Below are positions 54,185 through 62,899 of a stretch of DNA of 64,000 nucleotides, piece by piece. The stretch is from Steroidobacter agaridevorans. Lineage in GTDB: Bacteria > Pseudomonadota > Gammaproteobacteria > Steroidobacterales > Steroidobacteraceae. Position 1 is the first letter of the stretch. Each line of letters starts with the position of its first letter. Both the position numbers and the translations under genes were made by a program. The stretch lies in NCBI RefSeq assembly GCF_009932555.1, contig NZ_BLJO01000008.1, positions 329,781 through 393,780 of the forward strand, read 5' to 3'. The notes below the pieces were generated by a model. That model did not search any database and had not been told where the DNA came from. It worked only from the letters and a program-made list of their open reading frames with translations.

Positions 54185-55051
54185 TCAAAGCAGTGGCTTG
54201 CCGCCCGTGACGGCGACGGTCGCTCCTGAAACATAACTGCTTTCGTCGCTCGCGAGCATCACATACACCGGCGCCAGCTCGCAGGGCTGCGCTGGGCGCT
54301 TCATGGGATAGTTCGATCCAAACTTGCTGACTTTGTCCGGTTCCATCGACGCTGGAATCAGGGGCGTCCAGACCGGCCCGGGCGCGACGGTGTTCGCTCG
54401 GATACCTTTCTCGGCGAGCAATTGCGCGAGCCCGGCCGTGAAATTCTGAATCGCGCCCTTGGTCGTGGCGTAGGCGAGCAGCGTGGGGTTCGGAACATCG
54501 GCGTTGATCGATGCCGTATTGATGATGCTGGCGCCTTCCTTCATGTGCGGCATCGCCGCCTTAGTGATGTAGAACATCGCCGAAAGATTGGTGGCGAGGG
54601 TCTTGTCCCATTCCTCGTCGGGAATCTTTTCCAACGAGTCGAACGACATCTGATGCGCGGCGTTGTTGACGAGAACATCGATGCGGCCGAGCGCTTCGAC
54701 GGATTTTTTCACCAGCGCACGGCAATGCTCGGCCCGCGCGATGTCGCCCGGTATCAGCACGCACTTGCGGCCGGCCGATTCGACCAGTCGCTGCGTCTCC
54801 TTCGCGTCTTCATGCTCGTCGAGATAACTCACGACCACATCGGCGCCTTCGCGCGCGAAGGCGAGAGCGACTGCACGGCCGATGCCCGAATCGGCGCCGG
54901 TGATCAGCGCCTTTTTATCCGTCAGCCGATTCGTACCTTTGTAGCTGTCCTCGCCGTAGTCCGGCTCGGGCTGCATCGCCTTGCTCGAGCCGGGCAGGGA
55001 CTGGGATTGCTTGGGGAACGGCGGCTTGGGGAACTCTTTGCGTGGACTCAT
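54185..55051 (-). CDS. SDR-family oxidoreductase (YghA/general-stress type)
   Basis: A 288-residue short-chain dehydrogenase with the N-terminal extension typical of the YghA/GsiB-neighbour group (PPFPKQSQSLPG, MQPEPDYGEDSYKGTNRLTDK). The cofactor motif is TGADSGIGRAVALAFAREGA, the NNAAHQ block follows, and the catalytic pair is in YATTK. The C-terminus SSYVSGATVAVTGGKPLL is canonical. The ATG at 55051 was chosen over an upstream in-frame start at 55126 because the family begins with a short KxFPKPPFP segment. It is convergent with the alcohol dehydrogenase. Confidence 0.87.
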   Translation of the reverse strand: MSPRKEFPKPPFPKQSQSLPGSSKAMQPEPDYGEDSYKGTNRLTDKKALITGADSGIGRAVALAFAREGADVVVSYLDEHEDAKETQRLVESAGRKCVLIPGDIARAEHCRALVKKSVEALGRIDVLVNNAAHQMSFDSLEKIPDEEWDKTLATNLSAMFYITKAAMPHMKEGASIINTASINADVPNPTLLAYATTKGAIQNFTAGLAQLLAEKGIRANTVAPGPVWTPLIPASMEPDKVSKFGSNYPMKRPAQPCELAPVYVMLASDESSYVSGATVAVTGGKPLL

Positions 55052-55122
55052 GATGCAGCTCGTTAAAACAGCTCTCTTTGAGTCCGAACAAGAGAGCAAT
55101 GGAACGTAAAGTTCCTCGGGCG

Positions 55123-55581
55123 TCACATGCCCTCGGGCCAGCGCGTCGTGCTGGCCAGCGGGCGGCCGGTTTCGAGCAGAGTTTTCAAGCTGGCGAGCAG
55201 GCCGGGCCAGCCGTTCGAGACGGCGTCGATGGTCTTGGAGCCCGTCACGTCGCTTTCGTGAATGACCGTGAGTTTCACTTCGTCGCCGTTCTGCTCCAGT
55301 TCATAGGTCAGGCGCGTCGGGCCTTCCGCTTTCATTTCAGGCACGAATTGATTGTGCCAATGGAGCACCAGCTTGCGCGGCCGGTCGATCTCGAGCACTT
55401 TGCCGCTGTCGCCGACGCGGCCATCGGGAATCATGAGTTTCCAGGAGGCGCCTTGCGTCCAGTCGCAGTCCTGCCAGGTTTCGACCCAGTACTTGCGCGT
55501 GAATTCCGGTTGGGTGAGCGCATCCCATAGCTTCTCGGCGGTGGTGCGGATATAGGTGACATAGACGAACTTGCTACTCAT
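55123..55581 (-). CDS. SRPBCC/AHSA1-like protein
   Basis: A 152-residue START-fold protein of the AHSA1 (activator of Hsp90 ATPase-like) family: FVYVTYIRTTAEKLWDALTQPEFTRKYW, GASWKLMIPDGRVGDSGKVLEID and a C-terminal NGWPGLLASLKTLLETG helix. Pairs of this family with an ArsR-type repressor are widespread, and the natural ligand is unknown. Its start overlaps the end of the ArsR gene by eight bases, so the two form one unit controlled by the operator at 55904-55931. Confidence 0.87.
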   Translation of the reverse strand: MSSKFVYVTYIRTTAEKLWDALTQPEFTRKYWVETWQDCDWTQGASWKLMIPDGRVGDSGKVLEIDRPRKLVLHWHNQFVPEMKAEGPTRLTYELEQNGDEVKLTVIHESDVTGSKTIDAVSNGWPGLLASLKTLLETGRPLASTTRWPEGM

Positions 55582-55897
55582 CGTCGTCTCCTTCCAGTTG
55601 TTTCTTCAGATCGGCGAGCGCGCGCAGGCGGCCGCGCTCGTACTTGCGGATCCAGCGCTCGGCGATCTCGTGAATGGGCACGGGATTCAGGTAGTGCAGC
55701 TTCTCGCGGCCCTGCCATTGCACGACCACGAGATTGGCCTGCTCCAGAATCACGAGGTGCTTGGTCACGGCCTGACGACTCATGTCCAGGCCTTCGCACA
55801 GCTGCGCGAGGGTCTGGCCGTTTTGTTCGTACAGGCGATCGAGCAGCGCGCGCCGGCTGCTGTCCGCCAAAGCGCGAAACGCAGCGTCCAGATCCAT
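55574..55897 (-). CDS. ArsR-family winged-helix repressor
   Basis: A 107-residue repressor. It begins MDLDAAFRALADSSRRALLDRLYEQ, followed by the recognition region LAQLCEGLDMSRQAVTKHLVILEQANLV and the wing GREKLHYLNPVPI. There are no metal-binding cysteines, so it is a non-metal sensor of the SdpR/AHSA1-associated kind. I placed the start at ATG 55897. An in-frame ATG at 55912 would fall inside the operator/promoter. It probably represses itself and the coupled AHSA1-like gene. Confidence 0.85.
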   Translation of the reverse strand: MDLDAAFRALADSSRRALLDRLYEQNGQTLAQLCEGLDMSRQAVTKHLVILEQANLVVVQWQGREKLHYLNPVPIHEIAERWIRKYERGRLRALADLKKQLEGDDDE

Positions 55898-55903
55898 GGC
55901 GTC

Positions 55904-55931
55904 ATTATGCAACCGCGAGGTTGCATGTCAA
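55904..55931 (-). promoter_or_regulatory. Promoter and built-in palindromic operator of the ArsR/AHSA1 operon
   Basis: On the minus strand TTGACA (55931-55926) is followed after 16 bases by CATAAT (55909-55904). The spacer carries the inverted repeat TGCAACC-TCGC-GGTTGCA (55925-55908), which overlaps the -10. A repressor bound there would block polymerase directly. The expected transcription start falls at or next to the ATG at 55897, implying a nearly leaderless mRNA. Confidence 0.75.
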
Positions 55932-55941
55932 GACAGATGTT

Positions 55942-56970
55942 TCAGGCGCGCTCGGTGGCGATGAGTAGGACGACGCTGTCGTTATCGAGCTGATGTTGCG
56001 AGCGAAGGTCGCGTCGTGCGGCGACTTGCAGCAAACCGGCGAGGCCGGTCGCGCCGGACTCAGTGGTTTCAGGTCCGCCGGCACTGCGTAGTTCCGCCGC
56101 TGCGACACGCAGCTGAACATCCGAAACCAACACGGACGCAACCGAATGACGCTGCAGAATTCGTAACGCCGGGGCCGAGGCCATGCCGCACGCGAGCATC
56201 GAGGCCGACGTGTGCAGATCGCCTTCGATGAGCGTCGGTTCGCCGACCTGCAATGCGCGAGCGACAGACGGGGCGGCATCGGGCTCGACGATGAGAAATC
56301 TACTCGGCGCCCGGAGCAAAGGTTGCAGGCCATCGACCATGGCGGCGGCGAGGCCGCCGACGCCGGCTTGCACGAACGAATGCGTAGGCCGTGCGCGCGA
56401 TGGGTCGTTGAATTGCTCGATGAGCTCGTCGGCGAGCATGCCGTAGCCTGCCATCACGTCGTTGACGACGGGCGAGTCCGGATCGTTCGCGGTGTCCGAG
56501 ATCAGTAATCCATCGCCTCGCGTCGCTGCCGCTTCGGCGGCGGCTACCGCATCGTCATAGGTGCCGTCGATACGAACGATCTCGGCATCGAACGCTTCAA
56601 TGCGAGCAGCGCGCGTGGTGCTGACCTCTCGCGGCAGAAAGACGATGGCCTTGGATCCGGCTTTCTTAGCAGCGGCTGCTACGGCCAAGCCGTGATTGCC
56701 TTCGCTCGCGCAAATCAATCGTGGCAGCTCAGTCCCGATGCGCTCTGAGAAAAGATCTCGTGCATCACTGACACCGCGCGCCGCCGCCAATGCGCGGACG
56801 CCGGCGATCATTCCACCGAACGCCTTGAAGCTGCCGAGCGGTCGCTCGCCCTCGACTTTGACAAACACGCGGCCGACGCCGGCCAGGCGGGCGAGCGACG
56901 GTAGTTCGAGTAATGAGGTGGGTTGGGCGTCCGGCCAGAGCAGCGCCCAGAGCTTTTTCAATTCCTGCAT
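55942..56970 (-). CDS. PLP-dependent ammonia-lyase-like enzyme (diaminopropionate ammonia-lyase/threonine synthase fold)
   Basis: A 342-residue fold-type II PLP enzyme. The Schiff-base lysine lies in ERPLGSFKAFGGM, the substrate loop is CASEGNHGLAVAAAAKKAG, and the phosphate-binding glycine loop is VQAGVGGLAAAMVDG. The order matches diaminopropionate ammonia-lyases and related dehydratases. It lies 67 bases downstream of an Lrp-type regulator gene on the same strand, a common pairing for amino acid breakdown. The ATG at 56970 (MQELKKLW) is preferred to a start 13 codons earlier. The exact amino acid substrate is uncertain. Confidence 0.75.
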   Translation of the reverse strand: MQELKKLWALLWPDAQPTSLLELPSLARLAGVGRVFVKVEGERPLGSFKAFGGMIAGVRALAAARGVSDARDLFSERIGTELPRLICASEGNHGLAVAAAAKKAGSKAIVFLPREVSTTRAARIEAFDAEIVRIDGTYDDAVAAAEAAATRGDGLLISDTANDPDSPVVNDVMAGYGMLADELIEQFNDPSRARPTHSFVQAGVGGLAAAMVDGLQPLLRAPSRFLIVEPDAAPSVARALQVGEPTLIEGDLHTSASMLACGMASAPALRILQRHSVASVLVSDVQLRVAAAELRSAGGPETTESGATGLAGLLQVAARRDLRSQHQLDNDSVVLLIATERA

Positions 56971-57037
56971 GCGGCGAGTATGACCGCGCGGCTCGGCGGT
57001 CGGCCGCAATCGTGCGTATGACTTTGCAGTTAAACCG

Positions 57038-57511
57038 CTATTTGTCGTCGAGCGGCACCGGAATCGTCAGCCCTTGCTTGAGCAGATTCAGCACGACATT
57101 GGTGGTGAAGCGCCGCACATTCGGATTTTCCTGGACCAGCTGCGACATCATGGCGTCGAAGGCTTCGGTGTCGCGCGCGGTGACGATGATCACGAAGTCG
57201 GTCTCGCCGGTGACATAAAAGGCTTGCTGAACTTCGGCGCGCTTCGTCAGCCATTCGCGCAGCTGAGCCAGCAATTCCGGCCGCTCGCGCTCGATTTCCA
57301 GGGACACGACAAAGAACGTCGGCCGCCCGATGGCGCGCGGATCGACGATCGCCGCGTCGCGAGCAATGACGCCTTGCTCGCGCAGCCGCTTGAGCCGTCG
57401 CTGAATGGCCGAAGGCGACAGGCCGACGTGCTCCGCCAACTGCTCTGCAGTTTGCGCGGAGTCCGCCTGGACGAGATTGAGAAGCTGACGGTCGAAACGA
57501 TCCAGATCCAT
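57038..57511 (-). CDS. Lrp/AsnC-family transcriptional regulator
   Basis: A 157-residue feast/famine regulator. The N-terminal helix-turn-helix (LDRFDRQLLNLVQADSAQTAEQLAEHVGLSPSAIQRRLKRL, at about 3-45) is followed by the RAM ligand domain (VVSLEIERERPELLAQLREWL, YVTGETDFVIIVTARDTEAFD, VRRFTTNVVL). It most likely controls the adjacent PLP-enzyme gene in response to an amino acid. The ATG at 57511 gives the family N-terminus; a TTG four codons earlier is possible. Confidence 0.88.
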   Translation of the reverse strand: MDLDRFDRQLLNLVQADSAQTAEQLAEHVGLSPSAIQRRLKRLREQGVIARDAAIVDPRAIGRPTFFVVSLEIERERPELLAQLREWLTKRAEVQQAFYVTGETDFVIIVTARDTEAFDAMMSQLVQENPNVRRFTTNVVLNLLKQGLTIPVPLDDK

Positions 57512-57636
57512 GGGGGTTCGCAAGGGCGCGGAAAAACTGCATCGAGCCTAGCGGAATCGCGGCCGATGCGCGCCGCTGCACTTCTAACATCCTAGCCCAC
57601 GCCACTACTGCGGTGAACCTGTCAATGAATCGGGCT

Positions 57637-58251
57637 ATGCAATTGTTGTATCAGACTCACTCTCCCTATGCTCGCAAGGCGCTGGTGTTCGCGCATGAAG
57701 CGGGGCTGGCCGACCGGATCGAAGTCATTCATCACGAAACCAGTCCGCTGCGGCGGAATGAAGCGGTGTTCGCCGCCAATCCGCTCGGCAAAGTGCCGGT
57801 GCTGATGCGAGAGGGTCTGCCTGCCTTGTTCGATTCGGACGTGATCTGCGCCTATCTCGACACGCTTCATACCGGCCACAAGTTGATTCCCACCGTGGGT
57901 GAGACGCGCTGGCGGGCGTTGCAAGTCCAGGCAGTTGCGCAGGGGCTGGCCGATGCCGGCATCGCGATTCGTTGGGAGACCCAGCGCCGGCCGAAGGAGT
58001 TGCGCTATCCGGCGTTGCGCGACGGCTACGTGGAAAAACTACTGGCGAGCTATGACTGGCTGGAGCGGGAGCTCGACACCGAGGGCGCCGTCGATATCGG
58101 TCACATCGCGCTGGCCACGGCGTTGAGCTGGCTGGAATTTCGAGAATTGCCGACCTTCCGGCACCGGCCGCGCCTGACGCTCTGGTTCGATCGGTTCAGC
58201 GAGCGCGAGTCCATGGTCGCGACGCCGCTGTGGGGGCAGACGCACGACTGA
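57637..58251 (+). CDS. Glutathione S-transferase family protein
   Basis: A 204-residue protein. The thioredoxin-like N-terminal domain starts MQLLYQTHSPYARKALVFAHEAGL and contains the cis-proline region GKVPVLMREG and the glutathione-binding FDSDVICAYLDTL. The all-helical C-terminal domain (about 85-200) ends SERESMVATPLW. In-frame starts at 57613 (GTG) and 57625 (ATG) are possible, but the first beta-strand normally begins at the chosen methionine. It diverges from the Lrp gene. Substrate unknown. Confidence 0.85.
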   Translation: MQLLYQTHSPYARKALVFAHEAGLADRIEVIHHETSPLRRNEAVFAANPLGKVPVLMREGLPALFDSDVICAYLDTLHTGHKLIPTVGETRWRALQVQAVAQGLADAGIAIRWETQRRPKELRYPALRDGYVEKLLASYDWLERELDTEGAVDIGHIALATALSWLEFRELPTFRHRPRLTLWFDRFSERESMVATPLWGQTHD

Positions 58252-58342
58252 ATGTCCGCAAAAAAGAATTGGCTGGCGCTGTCGGAACTGGCCGGTGTGG
58301 CTCGTCCTTGGGTCATACCGGTCCTATCTTAAGGAGACCCAG

Positions 58343-59071
58343 ATGGCCCAGGCACAGACGAAAACATCGACTCCGCCCTTGGTCCCGGCCGCCGAGCTGG
58401 CGGCAAGGAACCAGACCCGTCTTCCGAACGAGAGCGCCGAATATCGCCGGGCGCGTAATGAACTGCTCGCCGAGGAAATCGAGCTGCGCCGTCACATCGA
58501 GCGCGTGGCCGAGATGCGTCGCGCATTGCCGCCGGGCGGCGAAGTGAAAAAGAAGTACCAGTTTCAGAGCGAGCGCGGCCCGGTCACCTTCGCCGACTTG
58601 TTCGGCGACAAGCAGACGCTGGTTGTTTACAGCTATATGTATGGTCCGGAGCGCGCGCGGCCGTGCCCGATGTGCACGTCGTTGCTCAGCGCGTGGGATG
58701 GCGAAGCACAGGACATCGAGCAGAACGTCGCGCTCGCGGTCATTGCGCAGTCGCCGATCGAGCGGCTGGTGGCGTTCAAGAAGGAGCGTGGCTGGCGCAA
58801 TCTCAAGCTCTACTCGGACACGAGCCGCGAGTACAGTGTCGACTATCTCGCGAACACGCCGGAGTTCGCCGACAACGCCGCGATCCACGTGTTCACCAAG
58901 CGCGATGGCGTCATTCGGCACTTCTGGGCGGGCGAAATGGGCTTCGAAACGGCCGATCCCGGTCAGGATCCGCGCGGTGCGCCCGACCTCATGCCGCTGT
59001 GGACCGTGCTCGACATGACCCCGGAAGGCCGCAAGTCCGACTGGTATCCGAGTCTCGAGTATCCGAAATAA
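58343..59071 (+). CDS. DUF899 thioredoxin-like protein
   Basis: A 242-residue DUF899 protein with a thioredoxin-like fold. Key blocks are LLAEEIELRRHIERVAEMRRALPPGG, the LFGDKQTLVVYSYMYG strand, RARPCPMCTSLLSAWDG with a C-x-x-C pair, and a C-terminal HFWAGEMG / PLWTVLDMTPEGR region. Family members are thought to act as peroxiredoxin/thioredoxin-type redox proteins. The ATG at 58343 has AAGGAG upstream. It is a stand-alone gene. Confidence 0.85.
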   Translation: MAQAQTKTSTPPLVPAAELAARNQTRLPNESAEYRRARNELLAEEIELRRHIERVAEMRRALPPGGEVKKKYQFQSERGPVTFADLFGDKQTLVVYSYMYGPERARPCPMCTSLLSAWDGEAQDIEQNVALAVIAQSPIERLVAFKKERGWRNLKLYSDTSREYSVDYLANTPEFADNAAIHVFTKRDGVIRHFWAGEMGFETADPGQDPRGAPDLMPLWTVLDMTPEGRKSDWYPSLEYPK

Positions 59072-59226
59072 TCTCTCAGGGTAGTGGCTCGTGCTTGCGC
59101 CGACGGTCAGTGCGCAGGCGCGAGCCCTCGTGCGCAGGAACTAACAGCTCCTCACGAGCCATCACGGGCTTTTCGTGCCCGGCCGCCGCAGCATAGTCGC
59201 CATGGTTTCCCAATGCAGGAGTGGCG

Positions 59227-59781
59227 ATGAAGCGGAACAACATGTTGATGGGCGCAGGTGTAGCAATCGGATTGGCCGTGCTGACAACAGCGGCGCTCGC
59301 CGCTCAGGATCGCTACAGCGTGAAGGTGCCGGGCGGACTGTCGTTCTCGGAGTTCAAGGGGTACCAGAGCTGGCAGGTGATTTCTCTCAGTCACAATGGT
59401 GACAAGCTCGCGGCGATCCTCGGTAACCCCGCGATGATCCAGGCCTTCGAGGCCGGCATACCCGCCAACGGCAAGCCGTTCCCCGACGGGGCGAAGATGG
59501 CGAAGATCCATTGGATCGCATCCAAGACGTCGTATCCCAATGCGCCGCTGGTCGCCGGCGCGCTCCACGACGTCGACTTCATGGTGAAGGACAAGCAACG
59601 CTTCGCCGACTCCGGCGGCTGGGGATATGGCGCGTTCCAGTTCGACGAGGCGACCGCCACGTTCCGGCCCAGCGACACCTCCGACCGTCCGCCGCAGGGC
59701 AACGATGCCAAGTGCGGGTTCGCCTGTCACACGATCGTGAAGAATCGAGACTACGTCTTCACCGAATTTCCCAAGCGCTAG
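59227..59781 (+). CDS. Cytochrome P460-family periplasmic haem protein with CX3CH motif
   Basis: A 184-residue precursor with a signal peptide (about 1-26, ending LAAQD). The P460 domain has FKGYQSWQVISLSHNGDKLAAILGN, FPDGAKMAKIHW and GWGYGAFQFD. The haem-binding motif near the C-terminus is Cys163-Gly-Phe-Ala-Cys167-His168, so three rather than two residues separate the cysteines. P460 proteins oxidise hydroxylamine or act in nitric oxide/redox stress. AGGAG six bases before ATG 59227 decides the start. An SDR gene follows 38 bases later. Confidence 0.85.
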   Translation: MKRNNMLMGAGVAIGLAVLTTAALAAQDRYSVKVPGGLSFSEFKGYQSWQVISLSHNGDKLAAILGNPAMIQAFEAGIPANGKPFPDGAKMAKIHWIASKTSYPNAPLVAGALHDVDFMVKDKQRFADSGGWGYGAFQFDEATATFRPSDTSDRPPQGNDAKCGFACHTIVKNRDYVFTEFPKR

Positions 59782-59819
59782 CCGGTCCTTGAACCGCGCG
59801 ACATATAAAGGAGAGCCCC

Positions 59820-60662
59820 ATGCAACAACGATGGCTCATCACCGGCAGCTCCCGCGGCTTGGGACGTGCATTGTCCAAAGCCGTGCTCGACGCTGGCCAT
59901 CTCCTGGTGGCGACGGCGCGAGATCGTTCATCGTTGAGCGATCTCGTCGAGCGTTATGGCGACGCGGTGCGGACGGCGGCGCTCGACGTCTCCGACCCCG
60001 CCGCTGCGGAGGCTGCAGTTCAACTCGCCGTCGACAGCTTCGGCCGACTCGACGTGGTCGTGAACAACGCGGGCTACGGCAACGTGAATTCGATCGAAGA
60101 CACGGAGCTCGCTGACTTCCGCAGGCAGATCGAAACGAACTTGTTCGGCACGATCATCGTCACGAAAGCGGCGATTCCCGTGATGCGCCAACAGCGCGCC
60201 GGCCACATCATCCAGTTCTCCTCGGTGGGCGGCCGCATCGGCGCGCCGGGCCGCGCACCGTATTCTGCGGCCAAGTGGGGCGTGGAGGGCTTCTCGGAAG
60301 TACTCGCGAAGGAAATGGCGCTGATCGGCGTCAAGGTGACGGTCATCGAGCCGGGCGGCTTTCGCACTGACTTTGCTGGATCGTCGACCATGCTTCACAC
60401 CGGGCGCGCCGAATATGACGCGGTCGTCGGCGCAACCGCCAGGGCGCAGCGCGAGTACGACGGTCGTCAGCCAGGCGATCCGCAGCGTGCCGCTCAGGTC
60501 ATTCTCCAAATCGCTGCGATGGATGAGCCGCCCTTCAGACTGCCGCTGGGAAGCGACGCGGTGAAGCTGATCGAACAGGCGGATCGCGCGAAGCTGGCTG
60601 ACCTGCAGCGATGGCGCGAGCTCAGCGTATCGACCGACTTTCCGCAAGCGGCCCAGAAATAG
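59820..60662 (+). CDS. SDR-family oxidoreductase
   Basis: A 280-residue classical short-chain dehydrogenase. The cofactor motif is ITGSSRGLGRALSKAVLDAG, then NNAGYG, SSVGGRIG and the catalytic pair in YSAAKWGVEGF, followed by VIEPGGFRTDFAGSS. The arrangement fits the group of SDRs related to YuxG/17-beta-HSD-like enzymes. A strong ribosome site (AAGGAG) precedes ATG 59820. Substrate is unknown. It may be cotranscribed with the P460 gene. Confidence 0.87.
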   Translation: MQQRWLITGSSRGLGRALSKAVLDAGHLLVATARDRSSLSDLVERYGDAVRTAALDVSDPAAAEAAVQLAVDSFGRLDVVVNNAGYGNVNSIEDTELADFRRQIETNLFGTIIVTKAAIPVMRQQRAGHIIQFSSVGGRIGAPGRAPYSAAKWGVEGFSEVLAKEMALIGVKVTVIEPGGFRTDFAGSSTMLHTGRAEYDAVVGATARAQREYDGRQPGDPQRAAQVILQIAAMDEPPFRLPLGSDAVKLIEQADRAKLADLQRWRELSVSTDFPQAAQK

Positions 60663-60706
60663 GGGCCGCGGGGTCTCATTGCGTGCGCGAACGCGGCGTC
60701 GGCTGT

Positions 60707-60735
60707 CTGATATATTAAGAGCGGGGGCTGATATA
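60707..60735. promoter_or_regulatory. Direct repeats CTGATATA before the hydroxyacid oxidase operon
   Basis: CTGATATA occurs at 60707-60714 and again at 60728-60735, 21 bases apart (two helical turns), in the 113-base gap before the oxidase gene. It suggests a site for a dimeric or tandem-binding activator. The protein is unknown. Confidence 0.4.
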
Positions 60736-60775
60736 CGAAATCGAATCCAGGCCGCGCGGAGGACAGGTTGACCGC

Positions 60776-61909
60776 ATGATTCTCGCTTCCTATAAAGATT
60801 TCCATCGGGCGGCTCGCGGCCGCTTGCCCCGCTTTCTGTTCGACTACATCGATGGCGGCGCTTACGACGAGCGCACCATGAACAAGAACGTCAGCGATCT
60901 CACCGAGATCGCGCTTCGGCAACGGGTGCTGCGCGATGTTTCCAACATCGACCTGAGCACGACGCTGTTCGGCCGCAAGTTGTCGATGCCCGTGGCGCTC
61001 GGCCCCATCGGCATCTCGGGCATGTCCGCTCGGCGCGGCGAGGTGCAAGCCGCACAAGCTGCGTGCAATGCCGGCATTCCGTTCACGCTCTCGACCGTCT
61101 CCATCTGCTCGATCGAAGAAGTCGCGAAGAATTGTCCGGCGCCGATCTGGTATCAGCTGTATGTGATCAAAGATCGCGGCTTCATGCGGGAGATGCTGTC
61201 GCGCGCGAAGGCTGTCGGCGCCCAGGCGCTCGTGTTCACCGTCGACATGCCGGTGCCCGGCGCTCGCTATCGCGATGCTCACTCGGGCATGTCGGGGCGT
61301 TACTCCCCGCTGCGTCGAGTGATGCAGGCCATGGGCAGGCCCGGTTGGTCCTGGGATGTGGGCTTGCATGGCCGTCCGCATTCGCTGGGCAATCTCAAAT
61401 CGGTGCTGGGGGCGAAGAGCGGGCTCGGCGATTACATGGGCTGGCTCGGCGCGAATTTCGATCCCTCGATTCGCTGGGCCGATCTGGATTGGTTGCGACA
61501 GGCCTGGGATGGGCCGCTCATCCTCAAAGGCATTCTGGATCCTGAAGATGCGATCGAGGCGGCGAAAATCGGCGCCGATGGCATCGTTGTTTCCAATCAT
61601 GGCGGCCGCCAGCTCGATGGCGTGCTGTCATCGGCGCGCGCGTTGCCTGCGATTGCCGACGCAGTGAAAGGCAAGCTGACGATTCTCGCGGACTCAGGCG
61701 TCAGATCCGGCCTCGACGTAGTCCGCCTGATGGCGTTGGGCGCCGAAGGTGTGATGCTGGGCCGCGCCTGGGTGTTCGCGCTCGCCGCGAACGGCGGCGC
61801 CGGCGTCAGTCAGTTGCTGGAGATTTTCGCGAAGGAAATGCGAGTGGCGATGGCGTTGACCAGCGTGTGCAACGTGAGCGAGATCGATCGCTCGATTCTC
61901 GCGTCATGA
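60776..61909 (+). CDS. FMN-dependent alpha-hydroxy-acid oxidase/dehydrogenase (LldD/glycolate oxidase type)
   Basis: A 377-residue flavoprotein of the lactate dehydrogenase/glycolate oxidase family. [16 protein letters not shown], the [13 protein letters not shown] block, [15 protein letters not shown] and [14 protein letters not shown] are in order. The catalytic histidine lies in [11 protein letters not shown], and the phosphate-binding end is [25 protein letters not shown]. It oxidises an L-2-hydroxyacid such as lactate, glycolate or mandelate to the 2-oxo acid. The following reductase and kinase genes favour a C2/C3 hydroxyacid context. Confidence 0.85.
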   Translation: MILASYKDFHRAARGRLPRFLFDYIDGGAYDERTMNKNVSDLTEIALRQRVLRDVSNIDLSTTLFGRKLSMPVALGPIGISGMSARRGEVQAAQAACNAGIPFTLSTVSICSIEEVAKNCPAPIWYQLYVIKDRGFMREMLSRAKAVGAQALVFTVDMPVPGARYRDAHSGMSGRYSPLRRVMQAMGRPGWSWDVGLHGRPHSLGNLKSVLGAKSGLGDYMGWLGANFDPSIRWADLDWLRQAWDGPLILKGILDPEDAIEAAKIGADGIVVSNHGGRQLDGVLSSARALPAIADAVKGKLTILADSGVRSGLDVVRLMALGAEGVMLGRAWVFALAANGGAGVSQLLEIFAKEMRVAMALTSVCNVSEIDRSILAS

Positions 61910-61927
61910 TTCACAAGGAAGATGCTC

Positions 61928-62899
61928 ATGTCCCGTCCGAGTCTGCTCATCACCCGTCGGTTGCCCGCGTCGGTGCTGGAACGCCTGCGCGCCAGTTATG
62001 AAGTGACGGTGAATCCCGACGATCGTGCGCTCGGACGTGAGGCGTTGTTGATGGCGCTGCGAAGCTTCGATGCGCTGTCGCCGACGATCACGGACAAGCT
62101 GGATGCCGCGCTGCTGCTCAATTCCGGATTGAGGACACGCATCATCGCCAACTTCGGCGCGGGCTTCGAGCACATCGATCTCGAAGCAGCGAAGCGAGCG
62201 AATCTGGTCGTGACCAACACGCCCGATGCACTGACCGACGCGACCGCGGAGCTCACGATTCTGCTGATCTTGATGGCGTCTCGTCGAGCGGGCGAGGGCG
62301 AGCGTCTAGTGCGTGAAGGCAAGTGGACGGGATGGGCCCCGACTCAATTGCTTGGCACCGACGTGAAGGGCAAGACATTGGGCCTGGTGGGCTTCGGTCG
62401 CATCGCCAAGGAAGCGGCACGTCGAGCTCGCGCGGCGTTGGGCATGCGCATTGCGTATCACTCGCGCAGTCGGGCCAGCGCTGACGAAGAGAGCGCGCTC
62501 GGCGCCGAACATCACGCAACGCTCGAGAGTTTGCTCGCCGCGTCCGACGTGATCTCGTTGCATTGTCCGGGCGGCGCGGCCACGCGTCACTTGATCAACG
62601 CGAATACATTGGCCCGGATGAAATCGACCGCAATCCTGATCAACACGGCGCGTGGCAGCGTGGTCGATGAGGACGCCTTGGCCAACGCGCTCGCGCAACG
62701 GCAGATCGCGGCGGCGGGTCTGGATGTGTATGAGCGCGAACCGGCCGTGTCGCCAGCGCTGCGGGAGCTGGAAAACGTCGTGCTTTTGCCGCATCTCGGC
62801 AGCGCAACGCTGGAAGCGCGTACTGCCATGGGCATGCAAATGGCGGACAATCTGGACAGCTTTTTCGCCGGCCGAACGCCCCCGAACCGTGTCGCCTGA
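61928..62899 (+). CDS. D-2-hydroxyacid dehydrogenase (glyoxylate/hydroxypyruvate reductase type)
   Basis: A 323-residue NAD(P)-dependent dehydrogenase. IANFGAGFEHIDLEAAK, the nucleotide-binding GLVGFGRIAKEAARRARA, INTARGSVVDEDAL with the active-site arginine, and the catalytic histidine in LPHLGSATLEAR are present. The ATG at 61928 has AAGGA at normal spacing; the ATG at 61922 is too close to it. It likely reduces glyoxylate or hydroxypyruvate. Its last 11 bases overlap the GTG start of the kinase gene. Confidence 0.88.
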   Translation: MSRPSLLITRRLPASVLERLRASYEVTVNPDDRALGREALLMALRSFDALSPTITDKLDAALLLNSGLRTRIIANFGAGFEHIDLEAAKRANLVVTNTPDALTDATAELTILLILMASRRAGEGERLVREGKWTGWAPTQLLGTDVKGKTLGLVGFGRIAKEAARRARAALGMRIAYHSRSRASADEESALGAEHHATLESLLAASDVISLHCPGGAATRHLINANTLARMKSTAILINTARGSVVDEDALANALAQRQIAAAGLDVYEREPAVSPALRELENVVLLPHLGSATLEARTAMGMQMADNLDSFFAGRTPPNRVA

